A stretch of DNA of 64,000 nt from Lithospermum erythrorhizon (lineage: Eukaryota; Streptophyta; Magnoliopsida; Boraginales; Boraginaceae). The stretch spans positions 48,043 through 112,042 of the forward strand of contig JADFUC010000636.1 of NCBI GenBank assembly GCA_019722365.1, written 5' to 3'. A program made the translations under genes and the position numbers. The notes beneath the pieces are model-generated. The model was given only the letters and a program-made list of their open reading frames with translations. It was not told the DNA's origin and did no database searches. This document shows positions 1 to 13,170 of the stretch, in pieces. How positions within the stretch are numbered: the stretch's first letter is position 1; each line of letters opens with the position of its first letter.

Positions 1-1733
1 TTTCATTAAATTGTACGATGACAAGTATTAAACTCTTTAATATAGTCATAGAATATAATTTGGATCTTTTGAGGTGGATCAGCGAGGATATCGCTGAGTT
101 AGGTTATTCCCAAGTCGAAAGTAGTAATCGCTTTTGAACTAAAGGTTATCATTATAATGGGTTAATTAGTTGGCGATTGATTATTGGATTGACAGCGTGA
201 CTAACGTGTTAGTGTCAGATAATATGACGACCGAATACTGGGAGTTAAGCCTAAATCAATGTAGTTAAGTTGGAATTTTAGAAGTGTATACTAATTGGGA
301 TAGGATGATTACTAAAAGGTTAAATTGAGTTGTGAGACGGAATACTGGCTCAATGATGTTAAGAGAGGTTGGCTCTACGAGACGCCAAGTATAATGTATA
401 ATTTTCAATTAGAGTCGAGCCCGGATTCGAAGACGGTGATCCGCTTGCAGTCAATACCACACGCTAGTTCGGTGAGTACAAAATCTCACGATGGGGACCT
501 TTCATATATTATGTTATATATTTTGCATGTAAGCTTGCCTCGGGGACTATTCTCGACATTGCACAGGTGGATTATGATTCATATTATGAAATAATCGAGA
601 TTACGACATTGATATTACGTGTAAAATTTCCTAATTTATGATTCATAATGACGAAATAGTTTTGAGATGCGAGGTATATTACTATGAGATAATCGAGATT
701 ATGTGATTTATATTATGAGATAGTTGTGAATATGATTCATGCTACGAGATCGAGCGCGGCCGCTGTCGCCAAGGCGGGCTTCCGCTGGTCGCCAAGTGTA
801 TTGCTGATTGCCTCAAGGTGGTTATTCTCATGAAATGCGCGACTCCTCGAATCGGGAGGCTCAAGCTGTGTGTATATCAGATGGGTAGCCCCGTGATCTC
901 GGAGGCCTGTGTGATACGCATTGCGGTGTAGCCCCTGCCTGGAGGATAAGCTGAGGCTCCTATCCGACATGTGAAGGGATTCCTCATGTGGCTATTTGAG
1001 CAAGTGGATTCTTCCTACAGGTATTATTCATGGAGTGCGATTCTCATTTGATGACTTTGTGTGCCAGGATCGCTTTTCCTTAAATGAATATGCACCTGAC
1101 AGCTATAAAGTGTTACGTGATATTGTATGAGAATCCCCTATGTGATTTGTGAACAAGTATTTATTGTGTAGCCTCGGTTAATGTATAAGCATACGTTATA
1201 TATATATATAAGTACGTAATATACGTGGACGGGATCAAGTATGTATTTGTATTCACTCGCCTTAATAGCCGAATTTCTATACTTAAGTGGCGATGCTTTA
1301 TGCCTAGGTTCTAAGGGGTCGATCGCTGAGGTTGTCGGTGAAGCTACAATGGAGAAGGTCGCAGACAAGATCATAGACGACGCGCGCGGCATGAATTCCT
1401 CATCGCTCATTTCCCTCGCTGCTGTCGATTTGTATATTGTTGGGATTTGTGATTGTATTTCGCCGGCGTCCAAGGCTATGCTATTTTCCTATGTTGTATT
1501 TTTGGATTTCTTATGTATCTTTTGAGTCAGATCATTAAGGTGGATTTGTATTATGTTGTTCGCTGTTTTATCAGAGATATGTTGTTGGGCTTCACCACGA
1601 TGACAAAAAAGTTGCTTTTTTATTATTATTAATGCCAACGTAAGCTTTTTATGCTGGCTATCCATCGATCGGGTGACTCGTGTACAAGCACATGACCTTG
1701 AACTCCGTGGCGACCGACTGGGCGGGTCGTTAC
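1..1733 (+). mobile_element. LTR-like non-coding sequence, possible solo LTR of a Ty3/gypsy element
   Basis: No credible protein is encoded here; short open frames match nothing I recognise. The stretch ends in GGGCGGGTCGTTACA at about 1733. A similar GGTCGTTACA terminus ends the gypsy LTR near 33,905 in this window, so I infer an LTR in plus orientation. The 5' edge is outside the window or not visible. A short imperfect repeat based on 'gagat(aat)cgagatta' lies at about 590-735. A GC-richer patch lies at 750-960. An alternative is unrelated intergenic DNA. Confidence 0.3.
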
Positions 1734-1739
1734 ATTTTA

Positions 1740-4206
1740 GTCGTAAGTATCAACTTGTATATCCGAGTCACCATACGACGGTCGATTTAAAAAATAACCT
1801 CGATATTGATAAAAGTAGTAAAATACTAAAGCTCAAACGCTTTCCATACATAATTTAACTATCGCGCATCATCTAAACAATGCAAAAATACCATTTCATA
1901 AAAATTCCAAAACCAAAATACTCCATGAAACAGTTAATACATTTTCAACGCCAAAACCAAAATACGAAATTAGAGTACATAAGAAAAATGAATGAGAAAC
2001 AAATGATAACTGCTGAGGATCCTAGCCAAATTGCCTTTCACCTAAGTAAAATCACCCGATACTCACGAACTCAACCGCCTCACGCGTCACCAATAACTGA
2101 GGTTAAAGGGTAAGCTCGATGCCTAGTAGAAATGTATCACTCGGGTGGTACTACCCACACATCCGAACGATACACAACAAGAGATAAACACATGGCGATA
2201 GAGTATACGTATATATATATATAGTAAAAGAATAACCAAGTATTCATAGGGTCACAATAGTAGTAACCATCATCAACATTTACACATTTTAAAGGACTCA
2301 CTCAGTTATTCTAGGTGACATATCCGCAGATAAGACGGCATACACTACAAAACAAAAACACAGCGTTTCCTCTTAGCACGGCGCCATAACACAATAAAAA
2401 TATGCGTAACTCCAAAAAACAAGCACTATGACAAGACGAGATTTCGCACGCGAATACATCCACCCAATGTCAACACAATGCAAGACCATGCATTAATAAC
2501 TTATCCGACATTTATATAATGTCGTGTTCTCTTTCCTGCTGGCTCACTCCACGCACATAATAACATAATATCATATCATATCCTTCAAGTGTGCCTCACC
2601 CTTCTCACCCATAGAACATCATATCATATTCTTTTCTCCCCGGAAGGCCCACCCTTCGATCACCCATAAAAAATATCACAAAACACACCCCATCCGCACA
2701 CAAACGACTTCACGCGACTCTAACATGCCTTACATCCTAACACGGGGCGCCACCACTCTATATGAAACCAAACACACTAACAACTAACATCACACCAACA
2801 TACCAACCATGACAACCACAATCACAATAATTTACTCAACCAACATCATAGCAAACTGTAACAAATCTGTATAGAACAACAAAGCAACAATCGCACAACA
2901 TTCTCGATATAAAGCAAACCCCTAATATATCCAAGTCATCACTTCATAGAATATACTACTATAATGTATTTAATACAACCATCAAACAACTCTAACATTT
3001 CCACAAATTCACAAATTACCCTAAATGCATAAGTTCATAACACAAATACATAATCACATCAATTTACCATACACTTCACTCAAACGTAAATAATGTTATC
3101 AAACGTTGATAACTCTTACACCTCAAGCAGCACTTACTCACGCCCAAAGTTACCAATCGATCCGCAAGCTTTTCCCGCGTTCCGAGTCTAAACAAAACAC
3201 CGAAAGTACAATTACTACTAATTTTGTTATAAATTATCTTTTAGCAACTTTTAATACCCATTAGTCCCTTTAGGTGAAATATTACTAGTTAAACTTCAAC
3301 AGTAGACTAAACGACAAAATTGCAACTAATCCCAAACTCCTACATTATCGGTCCTCGCACTAACCCAAATACTAACACCTTAAACAATTCCAAACAATCC
3401 GAATTATTAACTTTCCCAACTAATTAAACCCATTTCTAACAACCTCTAATCCCAAAACCCAACTACTACTCAAAACTAATAAAAACTAATTTCATCATAA
3501 ACTCATCCAACAACTTTTAAACCACAATTTCACCTCTAAACAACTATAATAAAAGTCCAAAAACATAATTATATCATTTTAACACGTTTCGACCAAGTCA
3601 AACCCGAAGTCAACCCAACTTTTCCAACACTTTTCTACCCCTAAAATCGATTATTATAATCTCCTATACTATAATTTCGGCCTAGACAATAATTATATAC
3701 GATATTAATCCCAAAAGTCCGAAGTCAAACTAAATTCCAAAAAGTCAACATCCCTAAATGCCCTAAATTTATCCAAACATGTAATTTCAACTCAAAAAAC
3801 AACTAATTTAAAGCCCAAGAATCAAATTGCCATAAAATCGAAACCCAAAAGTCAACCAAGTCAACCTAGTCGAAACTCGAGAAATACACAAAAGTTTCGC
3901 CTTTTACTCAATCTAAGAGGATGATGAGGGGAAACTTCAAGAAATTCCTGTGTCCAAAGCTTCATGGTATGGAGGAGAAATGGAGAAAGAAATTTCGGGC
4001 TGGGAAAGGTCGCGCTGCAAGGCTCCGCCGGCAGGGAAGCGAAGAATGTTTTTTTTTTCCTTTCTTTGGGCCTTGGTTGGTTTATGTGGTGGGTGGATTG
4101 ACCCAATATTTTAAGTGGTGAAAACCCGATCGCTTTAATTCAATCGATACCTCTCGTTTTAACTTATCTCGACAACTAACTCCCAAACCATTAACATTTA
4201 TTGTAC
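1740..4206 (-). mobile_element. LTR-like non-coding sequence, minus orientation
   Basis: This long AT-rich stretch has strong A/C strand bias and no coding potential. The texture (long runs of 'caac', 'ccaaa') resembles the antisense strand of the gypsy LTR at 36.8-39.0 kb, but I do not see alignable identity to it. A GC-richer patch at 3920-4110 contains overlapping short frames on both strands and no known domain. The plus-strand edge ends in TGTACA at about 4206, compatible with an LTR start (TGTACA) on the minus strand. Family assignment is inference only. Confidence 0.3.
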
Positions 4207-5490
4207 ATAAAATATAAAGTGGTTTCAAATTTTACGTTAATCAATTTAATAATCCCACATTTTAATTTATTAATTAACGGAGTCGTTATCGGTTTTTACA
4301 ATGCCTCCGCTAATAACGTTTCAATTGAAAAATTAAAGATGTCAATTAAACCATATTTTAGTGAACTTTTTCACGTTAGATATTTATGTGTCACGTCATT
4401 CAATCGTAGCTAAAAAGCATGGAATAAAAGTTTGTCGATGTGAGTTTATTTTACCAATTGTGCCGCAATTTGCTGCTAATGTAAAAGAAACAATAATATA
4501 AAAATTGGTCGAAAGCCTGCAAGAAGTTTAGGAAATTAATCTTTGATCGCGAAACCAGATAGGAACTCCGACTTCACGATCTACTAAATTGGCAGATATG
4601 TATATAAGGAAATAAATCACAACATTTTATGAGAAGCATGTTCAAGTTATGAATATTATGCGCCGCTTACATATAGTAATTGGAAATATCAAGTATGAAT
4701 CGCTTAAGTTCCTCAGAGTCGATTAAAAATTATACTAAAGTTTTTTCAACTCAATATCATCCAAACATTCATCTTTTTAGAATGTGTCGTTAGTCTTTCC
4801 ATTCATATGACTAAACATGTAGATGCAGTATGTCATTGGGAGATATGGTTCAATATGGAAGATAAGTTTTAAAATATTTTCATCATATATCATACGCATA
4901 CGCAATCGGGTGCAATAATGGATCCTAATTTTAAATTAAGATTTTTTCATTTCTATGTAGATGCGTTTTTTATGATGCTTTTAATACCCTTTAATCCCGA
5001 GTTAAAGTATTTTGGATATTAAGAAATATAAAGATGGAATTAAAAACTTATTTTGTATAATATGTATAGCAAATATCAACTGCTGCACGGGCAAGTGCCG
5101 CACCTCAAATAGTGTACAAACTTTTAATGTGCCCTCCACGGGAGTTAAAATACGAAGTGAACATGATCACCTTAGAAATTCTTTATAGTTATTAGGTGAA
5201 AATAATCCACTCCCTCCACAAGACACGAACGAGTTGACTCAATATTTGACCACTAACTTTGAATTGAGTCAATATAATGATAAAAATCCTTTTGATATAT
5301 TAAAATGGTGGGAGAGTAAGGAAACTTTGTTTCCGATATTGTCTAAGATGGCAAAAGAAATATTCTCTATACCTATGTCTACAATAGCTAGTGAATCCGC
5401 ATTTGGGGCACGGGCGAAACTATACACTCAAAGACGTTTCAAGACTACAAGCTCCTGGGCTTATCAAGTATACAAGGCTAAGGATTGACG
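4207..5490 (+). pseudogene. hAT-family transposase relic (RNase-H-like and C-terminal dimerisation parts)
   Basis: An 84-residue open frame at 5234-5488 carries the hAT C-terminal dimerisation signature. It has a Y-L-x(n)-F-D-I-L-x-W-W block followed by a P-I-L-S-x-M-A-x-x-I-(L/F)-x-I-P-x-S-T-(V/I)-A-S-E-S-A-F block. Upstream, at about 4915-4960, a different frame reads A-I-M-D-P-N-F-K-L-R-F-F, the conserved 'MDPRFKL' block preceding the dimerisation domain in RICESLEEPER/ZBED-like plant hAT proteins. Further hAT-like pieces between about 4430 and 4870 are interrupted by many stops and frameshifts. The BED zinc finger and most catalytic residues are not recognisable. The relic is certainly inactive as written. 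Flanking TIRs and 8-bp target duplications were not found. Confidence 0.7.
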
Positions 5491-5860
5491 TCACGAACAT
5501 AAGATGCAAGATCAAGACTACCCATAGAACAAAAGCAAAAAAGATATGTTCGACGATCTTAGCGATATCAAGAAGAAATCAAGAAGAAGAGACCAACACA
5601 TTAGACAACGGTAAGCCATAACTCCACAAAAGAAGAGTCCGAAGATGAATTAATTTATGATGATTAGATTTGTATAATGTTTATTTTTTAGGAACTCATG
5701 TAAACTCCTGGCCCGCACGAGTATAAACTGTGAACGGCTTAAATAATAAAATATTCATTTTTGGATTATGTTAAACTATTGTATATTCTACAAAATATGT
5801 TCTTAACGCTGCACAATTTCATAAACATTTAATTAATGCTTAAAGTCAAACGAGCGCATT
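5491..5860. other. No gene seen; AT-rich spacer after the hAT relic
   Basis: The sequence continues past the hAT frame with stops in all frames. It may be the 3' untranslated part of the decayed transposon. Nothing else is recognisable. Confidence 0.4.
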
Positions 5861-5864
5861 ATTT

Positions 5865-7990
5865 AATTTTAAACGCGCATTACTTAATTTAAACGTGGTC
5901 ACATTTCTAACACACCAAATCTTGGTTTTCTTCAGGATAATCGCGGGTTACATTTAAATTTAAACGCGTTACCGCTATGAAAAAGAGGCCGACGCCTTAA
6001 ACGCACACTCCACAAACGCAAGCCATCGCGACGACATGGCCACGCTTTGTCAAGCACGAAAAACCAATATATTTGTGTGTAACAAACGTGGGCACGTTTG
6101 TCGCAGGTACGCTTTAAGGCGCTATTGCCTATTTTTTATTTCATTCCAGGGCATCGCTTAAATTAAACGCGTGCCACCATTTTGCAACATAAAAACATCC
6201 CAACCAAATTTCTATCAATTCAATCCTCAACTCTCATCCAAATCATCTCTTAAACATATTCAAGTACACTTAATCATCAAATTAAACTCCAATTTACAAT
6301 AATGGGACCAAAAAGAAATCAAAAGTGGTAAAGAATTGTCTTTAAGACGGTTAGTCAAGAACCGGCAGGGTCGCAATCCACTCGCCAAACACTCCACCAC
6401 CACCACCACAACAAGGGGCCGAGGCGGCGGATCAACTAATACAATGTAAGTGCCTGGATCAGACTCGATCATGGGGAAATTATGAAGGTAATTGGCAGTA
6501 CATTATTTCAATTATTAGTAGATGCAAATGTTCAATTATTTGCATCTTTTATCAGCTGACAGAATTTCGAGATAAGGCTTGTCTAATTTTATCACACACT
6601 TAGATTACTTATTCTAATGAGGTGTGGTGCGTAATTACTTGATAAATGGTGTTCGTGGTCGATCACGGAAGATGATTTAGTAAGGGTATTTGGCTCATGT
6701 AGCGAGGGATTCCAGCCATTGGCAACCAGCAAAGTGGGGTGTAGTAATCGACCGTTAGTTTAACGATTGCGCTGCCATTCTTAATGGCCTTATAGCTAAG
6801 AAGCCGCATTCAGCCTATAGTACAATTTAAAACCTTTCAAATGTTTGTTTGAAGCGTCGCTCAAGTGATCCTTCTTTGTCCACCTAATAGTCAAGCATCG
6901 GACCTTACTTTTCATACATACTTTTGTTACGCTGGCTATCGCGAATGGGTTAAGGTTAATTCCACATACGATGCTACAACATATCAACTATCAAAAAATA
7001 AGCTTCCGCATCAATATTGATTTACTTCCCATTTGTCAAGCGTATTCTCGCTTTTAGAAAAACAACAACGATACAACGAAGCAGGACACTATGATAGGAA
7101 GACAATCGATGGTCGCTTCAGGAGCCAGAGCATGCTGAGGCGAATTGCTTTGCCAAGGGAAGTTTTTGAGATTCGAAGTTCTGCAGGACGGTGCGTGGTC
7201 GTTTCAACAGACGCTACTGACAAGCATCAGATGGTTACTAAGCACCTGGAGCCACTAACTCCATCCACAACCCCTTTTGATCCTCGACCGGAAGGACGGT
7301 CATTCCGTGGTTCATCCGACGAGCTTTCCTAGAGTCAACGGCGCGCAATATGTTAGCCATGTTCTGCGAGACGTAGGCGTAGGACGCGGGAACGAGGCTC
7401 GATGATCGCTTGGACGACGCAGTCGAGGGATACGAGGTTGACCACGCAGGGACGCCACCACGACCACCACCGCCACCTCGCCTGATCGGCCAAGAAGATA
7501 ATAACAAAGAGGGATGACAATTGTAGGAATTTACGTACTTTGACACTTTAACAATTATTTTAGCTTACATGTACTTTCAATTTCAAACAATTATGGTTCT
7601 TCATGTACTCGATACTCATAACAATTTACTTTTTATGTGATCGCTATTGTCGCCTTTGTCGGTGATTTCAAAAATTTTAGGTTTTATTTTATGACATGCG
7701 GCTTTGATTCTCAAACATTTAGATCAGGTTGTCGCCACGGTGATTTAAGCTTACTTATTTGCTAATTGTTTATGGTGTTTAATTTCTATTGTTTTTTGTA
7801 TTTTACTTGTTAACGTTTATTTTGTCCTAAACGCCGCCACGCGATGCCAGGTATTTACAAAATACATAATGGCGATTGGCAAAGATTTTACGCGGTTAAA
7901 CGCGCTGCACGCTTTTAATCCAAATTTAAAATATGTGATCCGCAACTTTTGTGTTAAACGGTGATACGTTTATTTTAAACGCTGCCACTT
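5865..7990. mobile_element. Candidate non-autonomous DNA transposon with subterminal AAACGC-type repeats
   Basis: A motif close to TTAAACGCGTGCCAC recurs in two clusters, one at each end. The left cluster is at about 5871, 5891, 5961, 5998 and 6163; the right cluster is at about 7828, 7898, 7953 and 7976. Short clustered subterminal repeats at both ends are typical of hAT and CACTA elements. The interior holds only short open frames (for example 7033-7332 plus) that I do not recognise, a CAC triplet run near 6400-6415 and a Pro/Gly-rich GC patch near 7440-7490. I could not find clean terminal inverted repeats or a target-site duplication, so the element call is inference. Confidence 0.3.
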
Positions 7991-8519
7991 TTGTTGGGTG
8001 GGCCGAGGGACTGACCGGCTCGAGCCGACACCCACCGAATACTGAAAGTGGGCTCGAATCGGCTGTGGCCCTGGGGCCTTAACTCACCATCCGTCCCATT
8101 TCGATGGCCTGGGGCCGACCCGAACCGAGTTTAGCGGGTCAAGTCGGCAAACGCCCACCAAGGACCTGGCTCAGACAGTCTAACATCACCACAATAGTAA
8201 AAAAATTAACGAAAGCCCAAAGTAAAGTTGTTACACCTGTGCAGGACCCCAAATACCACAGTGAATCATATCAAACACATTGTCTGCTTTAAGGAAACAC
8301 ATTGCATGTTTGTTTTGCTCGTAAGACTTGAAACTAAAGACAAGACCGCATCACTTCGAATGCCCAGTCTTCGACGGAGTATCGGGCCGAAGCCAGCCAG
8401 CCAGCACAGGCCTGCTCAAGCTAAAATCTTTGGAAGCGGCCAAATATGTACACCCCTATCTCAAACTCATCCACCCAACCACCCTTCACAGATGGCGGTC
8501 TTGTAAAATGAAAAGTTTC
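7991..8519. other. No gene seen; GC-richer spacer
   Basis: A GC-rich patch at 8000-8170 (ggctcgagccgacaccc and related) is followed by unremarkable sequence. Overlapping short open frames on the plus strand have no recognisable domain. The right part may be the decayed continuation of the copia relic on the minus strand. Confidence 0.3.
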
Positions 8520-9300
8520 TAAGAAAAAATAGCCACACAAATTGAATCAATGATTAACTTTCCAATAGATAAAAGGTTACACTTGAGATTAGGAACAAAC
8601 AAAAAAATATGTATTTGAAAATCAGGAGACAGTTGAATACTGCCTTGTTTGGTGGTTGTGGTCTGAGTCCCATCCCAAAGATTAATAAATTGGGGAGACA
8701 AGTGAGAGTAATTAAATAGATTACCAAATTGCTTGTCGTTTATAACGCGAAGTCTGGCCACATCACCAAACATTATCAAACAATATATTTTTACCAAATA
8801 TTTTTTCTGATGAGTTGGATGATTCCAGTAGACCAAGAAGTTTTTGAACTTGATCTGTTGTGAGTCCTTGAGTAGCCAGATTGTTGGTACTTGAAGGAAC
8901 GGATTTGAGGCCGCGGGACAAATGTGAGGGAAACGGAGTCGCACTTGCCAATCGGCTCGGGGTACTTGTCAGTACCCGCCTCCCCGACTCACGGGCTGAA
9001 CCTCGTGGGATATCCTCCCCGCTGAGTACAGTGCCTGCTAAGTACGACCCATTTGCCATTGTGTAAGGCAATAGTTTTGTCATCACGATTACGAACTACG
9101 TATTTGTGTCGTGCTCCTCCTACGTAAATTATTGTAGTAATGTCTTATTGAGAATCGCAAAAGGATCCATCCCCAATATTTGCGCATGTATCTGACCAAA
9201 TTGTCCGTCATCAAGACCCATTAGAAAATCATGTGTTTTATCAATTTCAACTCTATTTCTGATCTTACTTGAAGTGGCATAGACAACCACATGTGACTAT
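8520..9300 (-). pseudogene. Ty1/copia gag-to-protease relic
   Basis: Read on the minus strand, about 9290-9150 encodes a UBN2-type gag piece with F-L-M-G-L-D-D-x-(F/Y)-x-x-I-x-x-Q-I-L-x-M-D-P, typical of plant copia gag. A frame at about 9086-8763 has L-T-x-x-Q-V-Q-K-L-L-x-L-L, the usual linker between gag zinc knuckle and protease. A shifted frame to 8520 ends with F-V-P-x-L-K-C-N-L-L-S-I-G-K-L, the block following copia protease. The order is right for minus-strand copia, but several frameshifts and stops separate the pieces. The protease DSG triad is not visible. No integrase or RT follows, so the element is truncated at about 8520. It is independent of the larger copia element at 56-64 kb. 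Confidence 0.7.
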
Positions 9301-12300
9301 TAGATTCTATTAGTATCTAAAATGTTCTAAATTATTTGGACGTGAATCTCAGGAATACTACGGATGTACAAAAATAATAAATATGAATTACAAGTGTATA
9401 TTGTTCTTCTGGAATAATATAATAGCAGTGCAAAAGTGAGCTCACAATATCCAAGCAAAGTATCTCCAAGAGTATTTACACCATCAAATAACTCGAACTC
9501 CTCCGTGCCTTCTACTAGAACGATTAACGTGAAACCAAAACAAAGAGGAAGAGATCTAGGGGGAGGGGTCGGCGAGAGGTGGTGGAGGGAGAGACTTCTT
9601 GTCTTCTGAAAGCAAGAAGTGGAGTAAATGAATAGAACGGGGTGGCTGTCTATTTATAGACTTCATCTCATGAATTAGCCTAAGACCAACAACCAATCTA
9701 AGCCCCTTCCTATAATCCTAGCCGCCTAGCCTCCCCCTAGTCCCTGAATTCAGAGTTTGCCCTCGAATATTTTCTTCATGTTTCACATTAGACCCGGAAA
9801 GTTATAATAAGTTTATTATTAGTTCGATTTGTGTTTTTGTGTGACCTCTTAGGACGGATCGACAATAATAAAATAATAAATAATATTAACTGACTATTAT
9901 CTTAATATATAGATTATGAGCGGACCCTAGTAAGCCATCATAACTCCTAATTTCGATATCGTAAATTCTAAATATTAATTGTCCAACAATTAATATATAT
10001 TGAACTTATAGTTTTTGAATGATCAAATCAGTTGTACAATCTAATTATTCAGACTTGTGATCAATTTATAGATACTGATAGAAAATAAATAGGCACTCAA
10101 AACAAGTACATGTTCTAGTATCATTAACAAACTCCCTATCAATCTTGATTCATTTCAAACAATTCAACGCATTCTATTTACATTCATATAGAAAGGCTGG
10201 AATAAAGTAAAGTAATCCATTGGCAATGGGGACTGTCTCTAAAGTCTTTTTCTTTTATCACCCCTTTCTTTTATCAAAGAATTTATGAAGAAAAATAAAT
10301 GTGATAACCATGAACAAATTTTGATTTGAATTTGTAATTTTAAAATTTTTTTATTGACAAGCTACAACAATTGCACCTATTAAAACAACTAAAAAAATTA
10401 TTGAAATGAATTCGAATGGAAGAAAAAAATTGCTGATTTAATTTCAATTTGTCGAATTATTACTTATCAAATTCAAGCATGGGTATTTACTGACATTCGA
10501 TATCTCATAACCGATTATAGTTTTATGATATTGTATCACCATTCTTCAATACGTGAATTCCAACAAATGTTTTCGTAAGACATGTCACCAAACCTTTGCA
10601 CCCGGCAGTTTTCTTTAATAATAGACAAGTTAATGTGATATCAAGCTCATACCTGGTGGTGCCCATCAGATCACCCTTAACTCTCCAAGATTTCAGAAAT
10701 ATACTAATATATCTGGTTGTATGAATCACATATTGTACCCAGGTCTTTCCATTTATACTCTTGTAGTATAGCCAATACAATAAAACAAGTATAATCCTCC
10801 CGTTAAGTGAGACGCCAGATAAGGTCAAAGTACACATTACAAAGATCGATGAATCCTATTACCTCAGTCTAACAATTGTCAATTCAACATAAGTTCTATG
10901 AGAAACTTCTTAGGGCATATATTCCCATCTTCTGCCTCACGAAGTCAAGGTCTAGTACCACGGCTTCAAACGGGTTCCAACGCCAGAACCCACGCGATTG
11001 ATTAGAGTATCCTTACACCCTTTTGATCCAAGAAAATTGATCAACACAATCAAGAACATACTAGTCGGCTGATGTTCGATTCAAATGAGTGAACATCTAA
11101 CTAGGGACAAGCCAACTTCATTGCTTTCTGGTTTTATAGGCTCAAGAAGTTTTCTTGTTTGGACTGATTCAAAGACCTCTCTAGAAAAGCATAGATAGCC
11201 AACTGTATTTATCAACTTAACTAGAATCTAATACGATCGCTTTCATAGTTTGCTAATCGATATAACGCAATTCACTTTTCATTTTATCAGTTTTTCATTC
11301 CTTCTATAAAATTTTATAATGTGGAAGGAAAGTTGTATCTCTTGGAAAGATTTTCTTTAAGACATTCATCTTGGATCCAGGTTTTATGCCTTATCAGTAT
11401 AAGCACCATAACTCAACCCATTGAGTTCTTTAATTGTATCTTATGAATTCTAGAAAGAGTCGAGTCATCCATTGATCTTTTATAGAGAAATCTATCCACA
11501 ATCTAATTCTATGTAGTTGTGTCATTCTATATCATTAGTGTGTCTTTCACAAATTCGCATATGCTAAGTAGCTCTCAATGACCTTCTTGTCTCTACAAGA
11601 ATGTTATTTTCCATTAATGTATTCAAATTATTTGAACAGTTCATTAACTTATGTGTCTGGAGATCCGGATGATCTAAAACATCATGATTAATTAAAATAA
11701 TTTTTCACAACAAGAATCACCTTGATTTGGAAAAATTCTATTTATCAGTCAAACACTGTAAACATGGACATTTCTATTTGATTAATAATCTATGTTATGA
11801 TATCTATTTATTCCTTGATAAAACAATTACCTTGGAATAAATATGTCAATATCCAAATCTGTATTTGGTATATTTAATCTATTTCTTAATCATACAAACC
11901 CTAAATCATCATCTTTGTTTTTTCTTGGTTGTATCCTTAAAAGTATCACCTTTTAAACTCGGAATACAAACCCTAAAGCATCACCTTATAGTTTGTCAAT
12001 CTACTGACGCTCTTTATAAGATCACCTCGACTATGACTATTACTTTTAAATACTCATATCACATCTATATGTGATGTTCTAGATTTTGATAATTTGAGTA
12101 TACATTTGTTCAGTGTGTGAGCTAAGCTAAAGTGAATATGTATTATGAGTTTCTTAGATGAAACTAATTCATCTAGTAACATACTTCTTTTAACACCTTA
12201 AAAAATATCGAATGTTTGTTTCAAGTCAAATCTCATTCATTTGAAATATTCAAACGTTCTTCTTGTATTTCTTAAAATACAATAGTATATATACACATTT

Positions 12301-13170
12301 ATATTTCACTAAGTTATTATACTAGCAATAGTGTGAGACTGCTTCTACTATTTATTGATTTCATAAATCTCCATTTATGACTTTAAGAAATACCTTGCTC
12401 CAAACATTTAAGTTAAGTTAATCAATGATTACCCGATTATGAATTTCAAGTGTTATTCACATTTAATCGTATTATTCCAAATATATGACATCAAATATTC
12501 CATCTCTATGATCTTTCATTTATATGATTACTACTTTAAAATTCATATTGCCTTACGAGATTGAGTTTCAAGTCATCATACTTGAATTATTTTGAGCATA
12601 CATGTTATGGTTATTTATGTTTGTCTAACTAACATAATGAAGATATAATATCGTTTGAAACTTTTATGTAAAGATTAATAATCAAATAATTTGAATTAAT
12701 CTAAAAGCATAAAACATTATTTTTGTTCGAAACATGAACAAAAAAACCATTCATGATCAAAGAAGGAAGCTAACTAGACAGTACGTGTCATAAATAGTAA
12801 TCTATGTATAAACGACATAACTGGTCCACTAGCCGACACTCCCATGCGTGCCCAAGGTCAGGTCCACACCATCTCCAACGATCTTCAACTCTGATGGTCC
12901 CGCATTTTACAATGTGAGTACAACGATTAATGTCAACAAGCATTAATGTATTAGAAAGTGAAGTATCACAAGTCATAGCATGACTATACCTCTCAGGATG
13001 ACTCTGTGATCGAATCACGTATCAATCGCCATTAGGCTGCTTGTTTAAAACATGACTGCTGGGGATATCGTAACGATACCGCAAGTGGATCCCTTTAAAA
13101 CGACGGGAGTTGTTTGGTTTGTACGAAACCTGAGTTTTCTACTTGATTATACAAATATCGTTTCACAAAT
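9301..13170. other. AT-rich non-coding stretch, probably degraded LTR/leader sequence of the minus-strand copia
   Basis: There is no supported gene in 3.9 kb. The segment lies 5' of the copia gag relic on the minus strand, where leader and 5' LTR would be expected. The GA-rich patch at 9530-9620 followed by 'ctatttatagacttcatctc' (9648-9667) could be an LTR promoter region read the other way. A GC-richer block at 12,780-13,020 contains a 76-codon minus-strand frame of no known family. Exact LTR limits cannot be set without a second copy. Confidence 0.3.

Noticed and set aside
1138..1525. Overlapping open frames on both strands (94 and 111 codons)
   Set aside because: Neither matches a known family. 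They lie in probable LTR sequence and the mutual overlap suggests chance.
7033..7546. Overlapping plus and minus frames in a GC-richer patch
   Set aside because: The Pro/Gly-rich composition comes from CCACC repeats; no recognisable domain or consistent frame.
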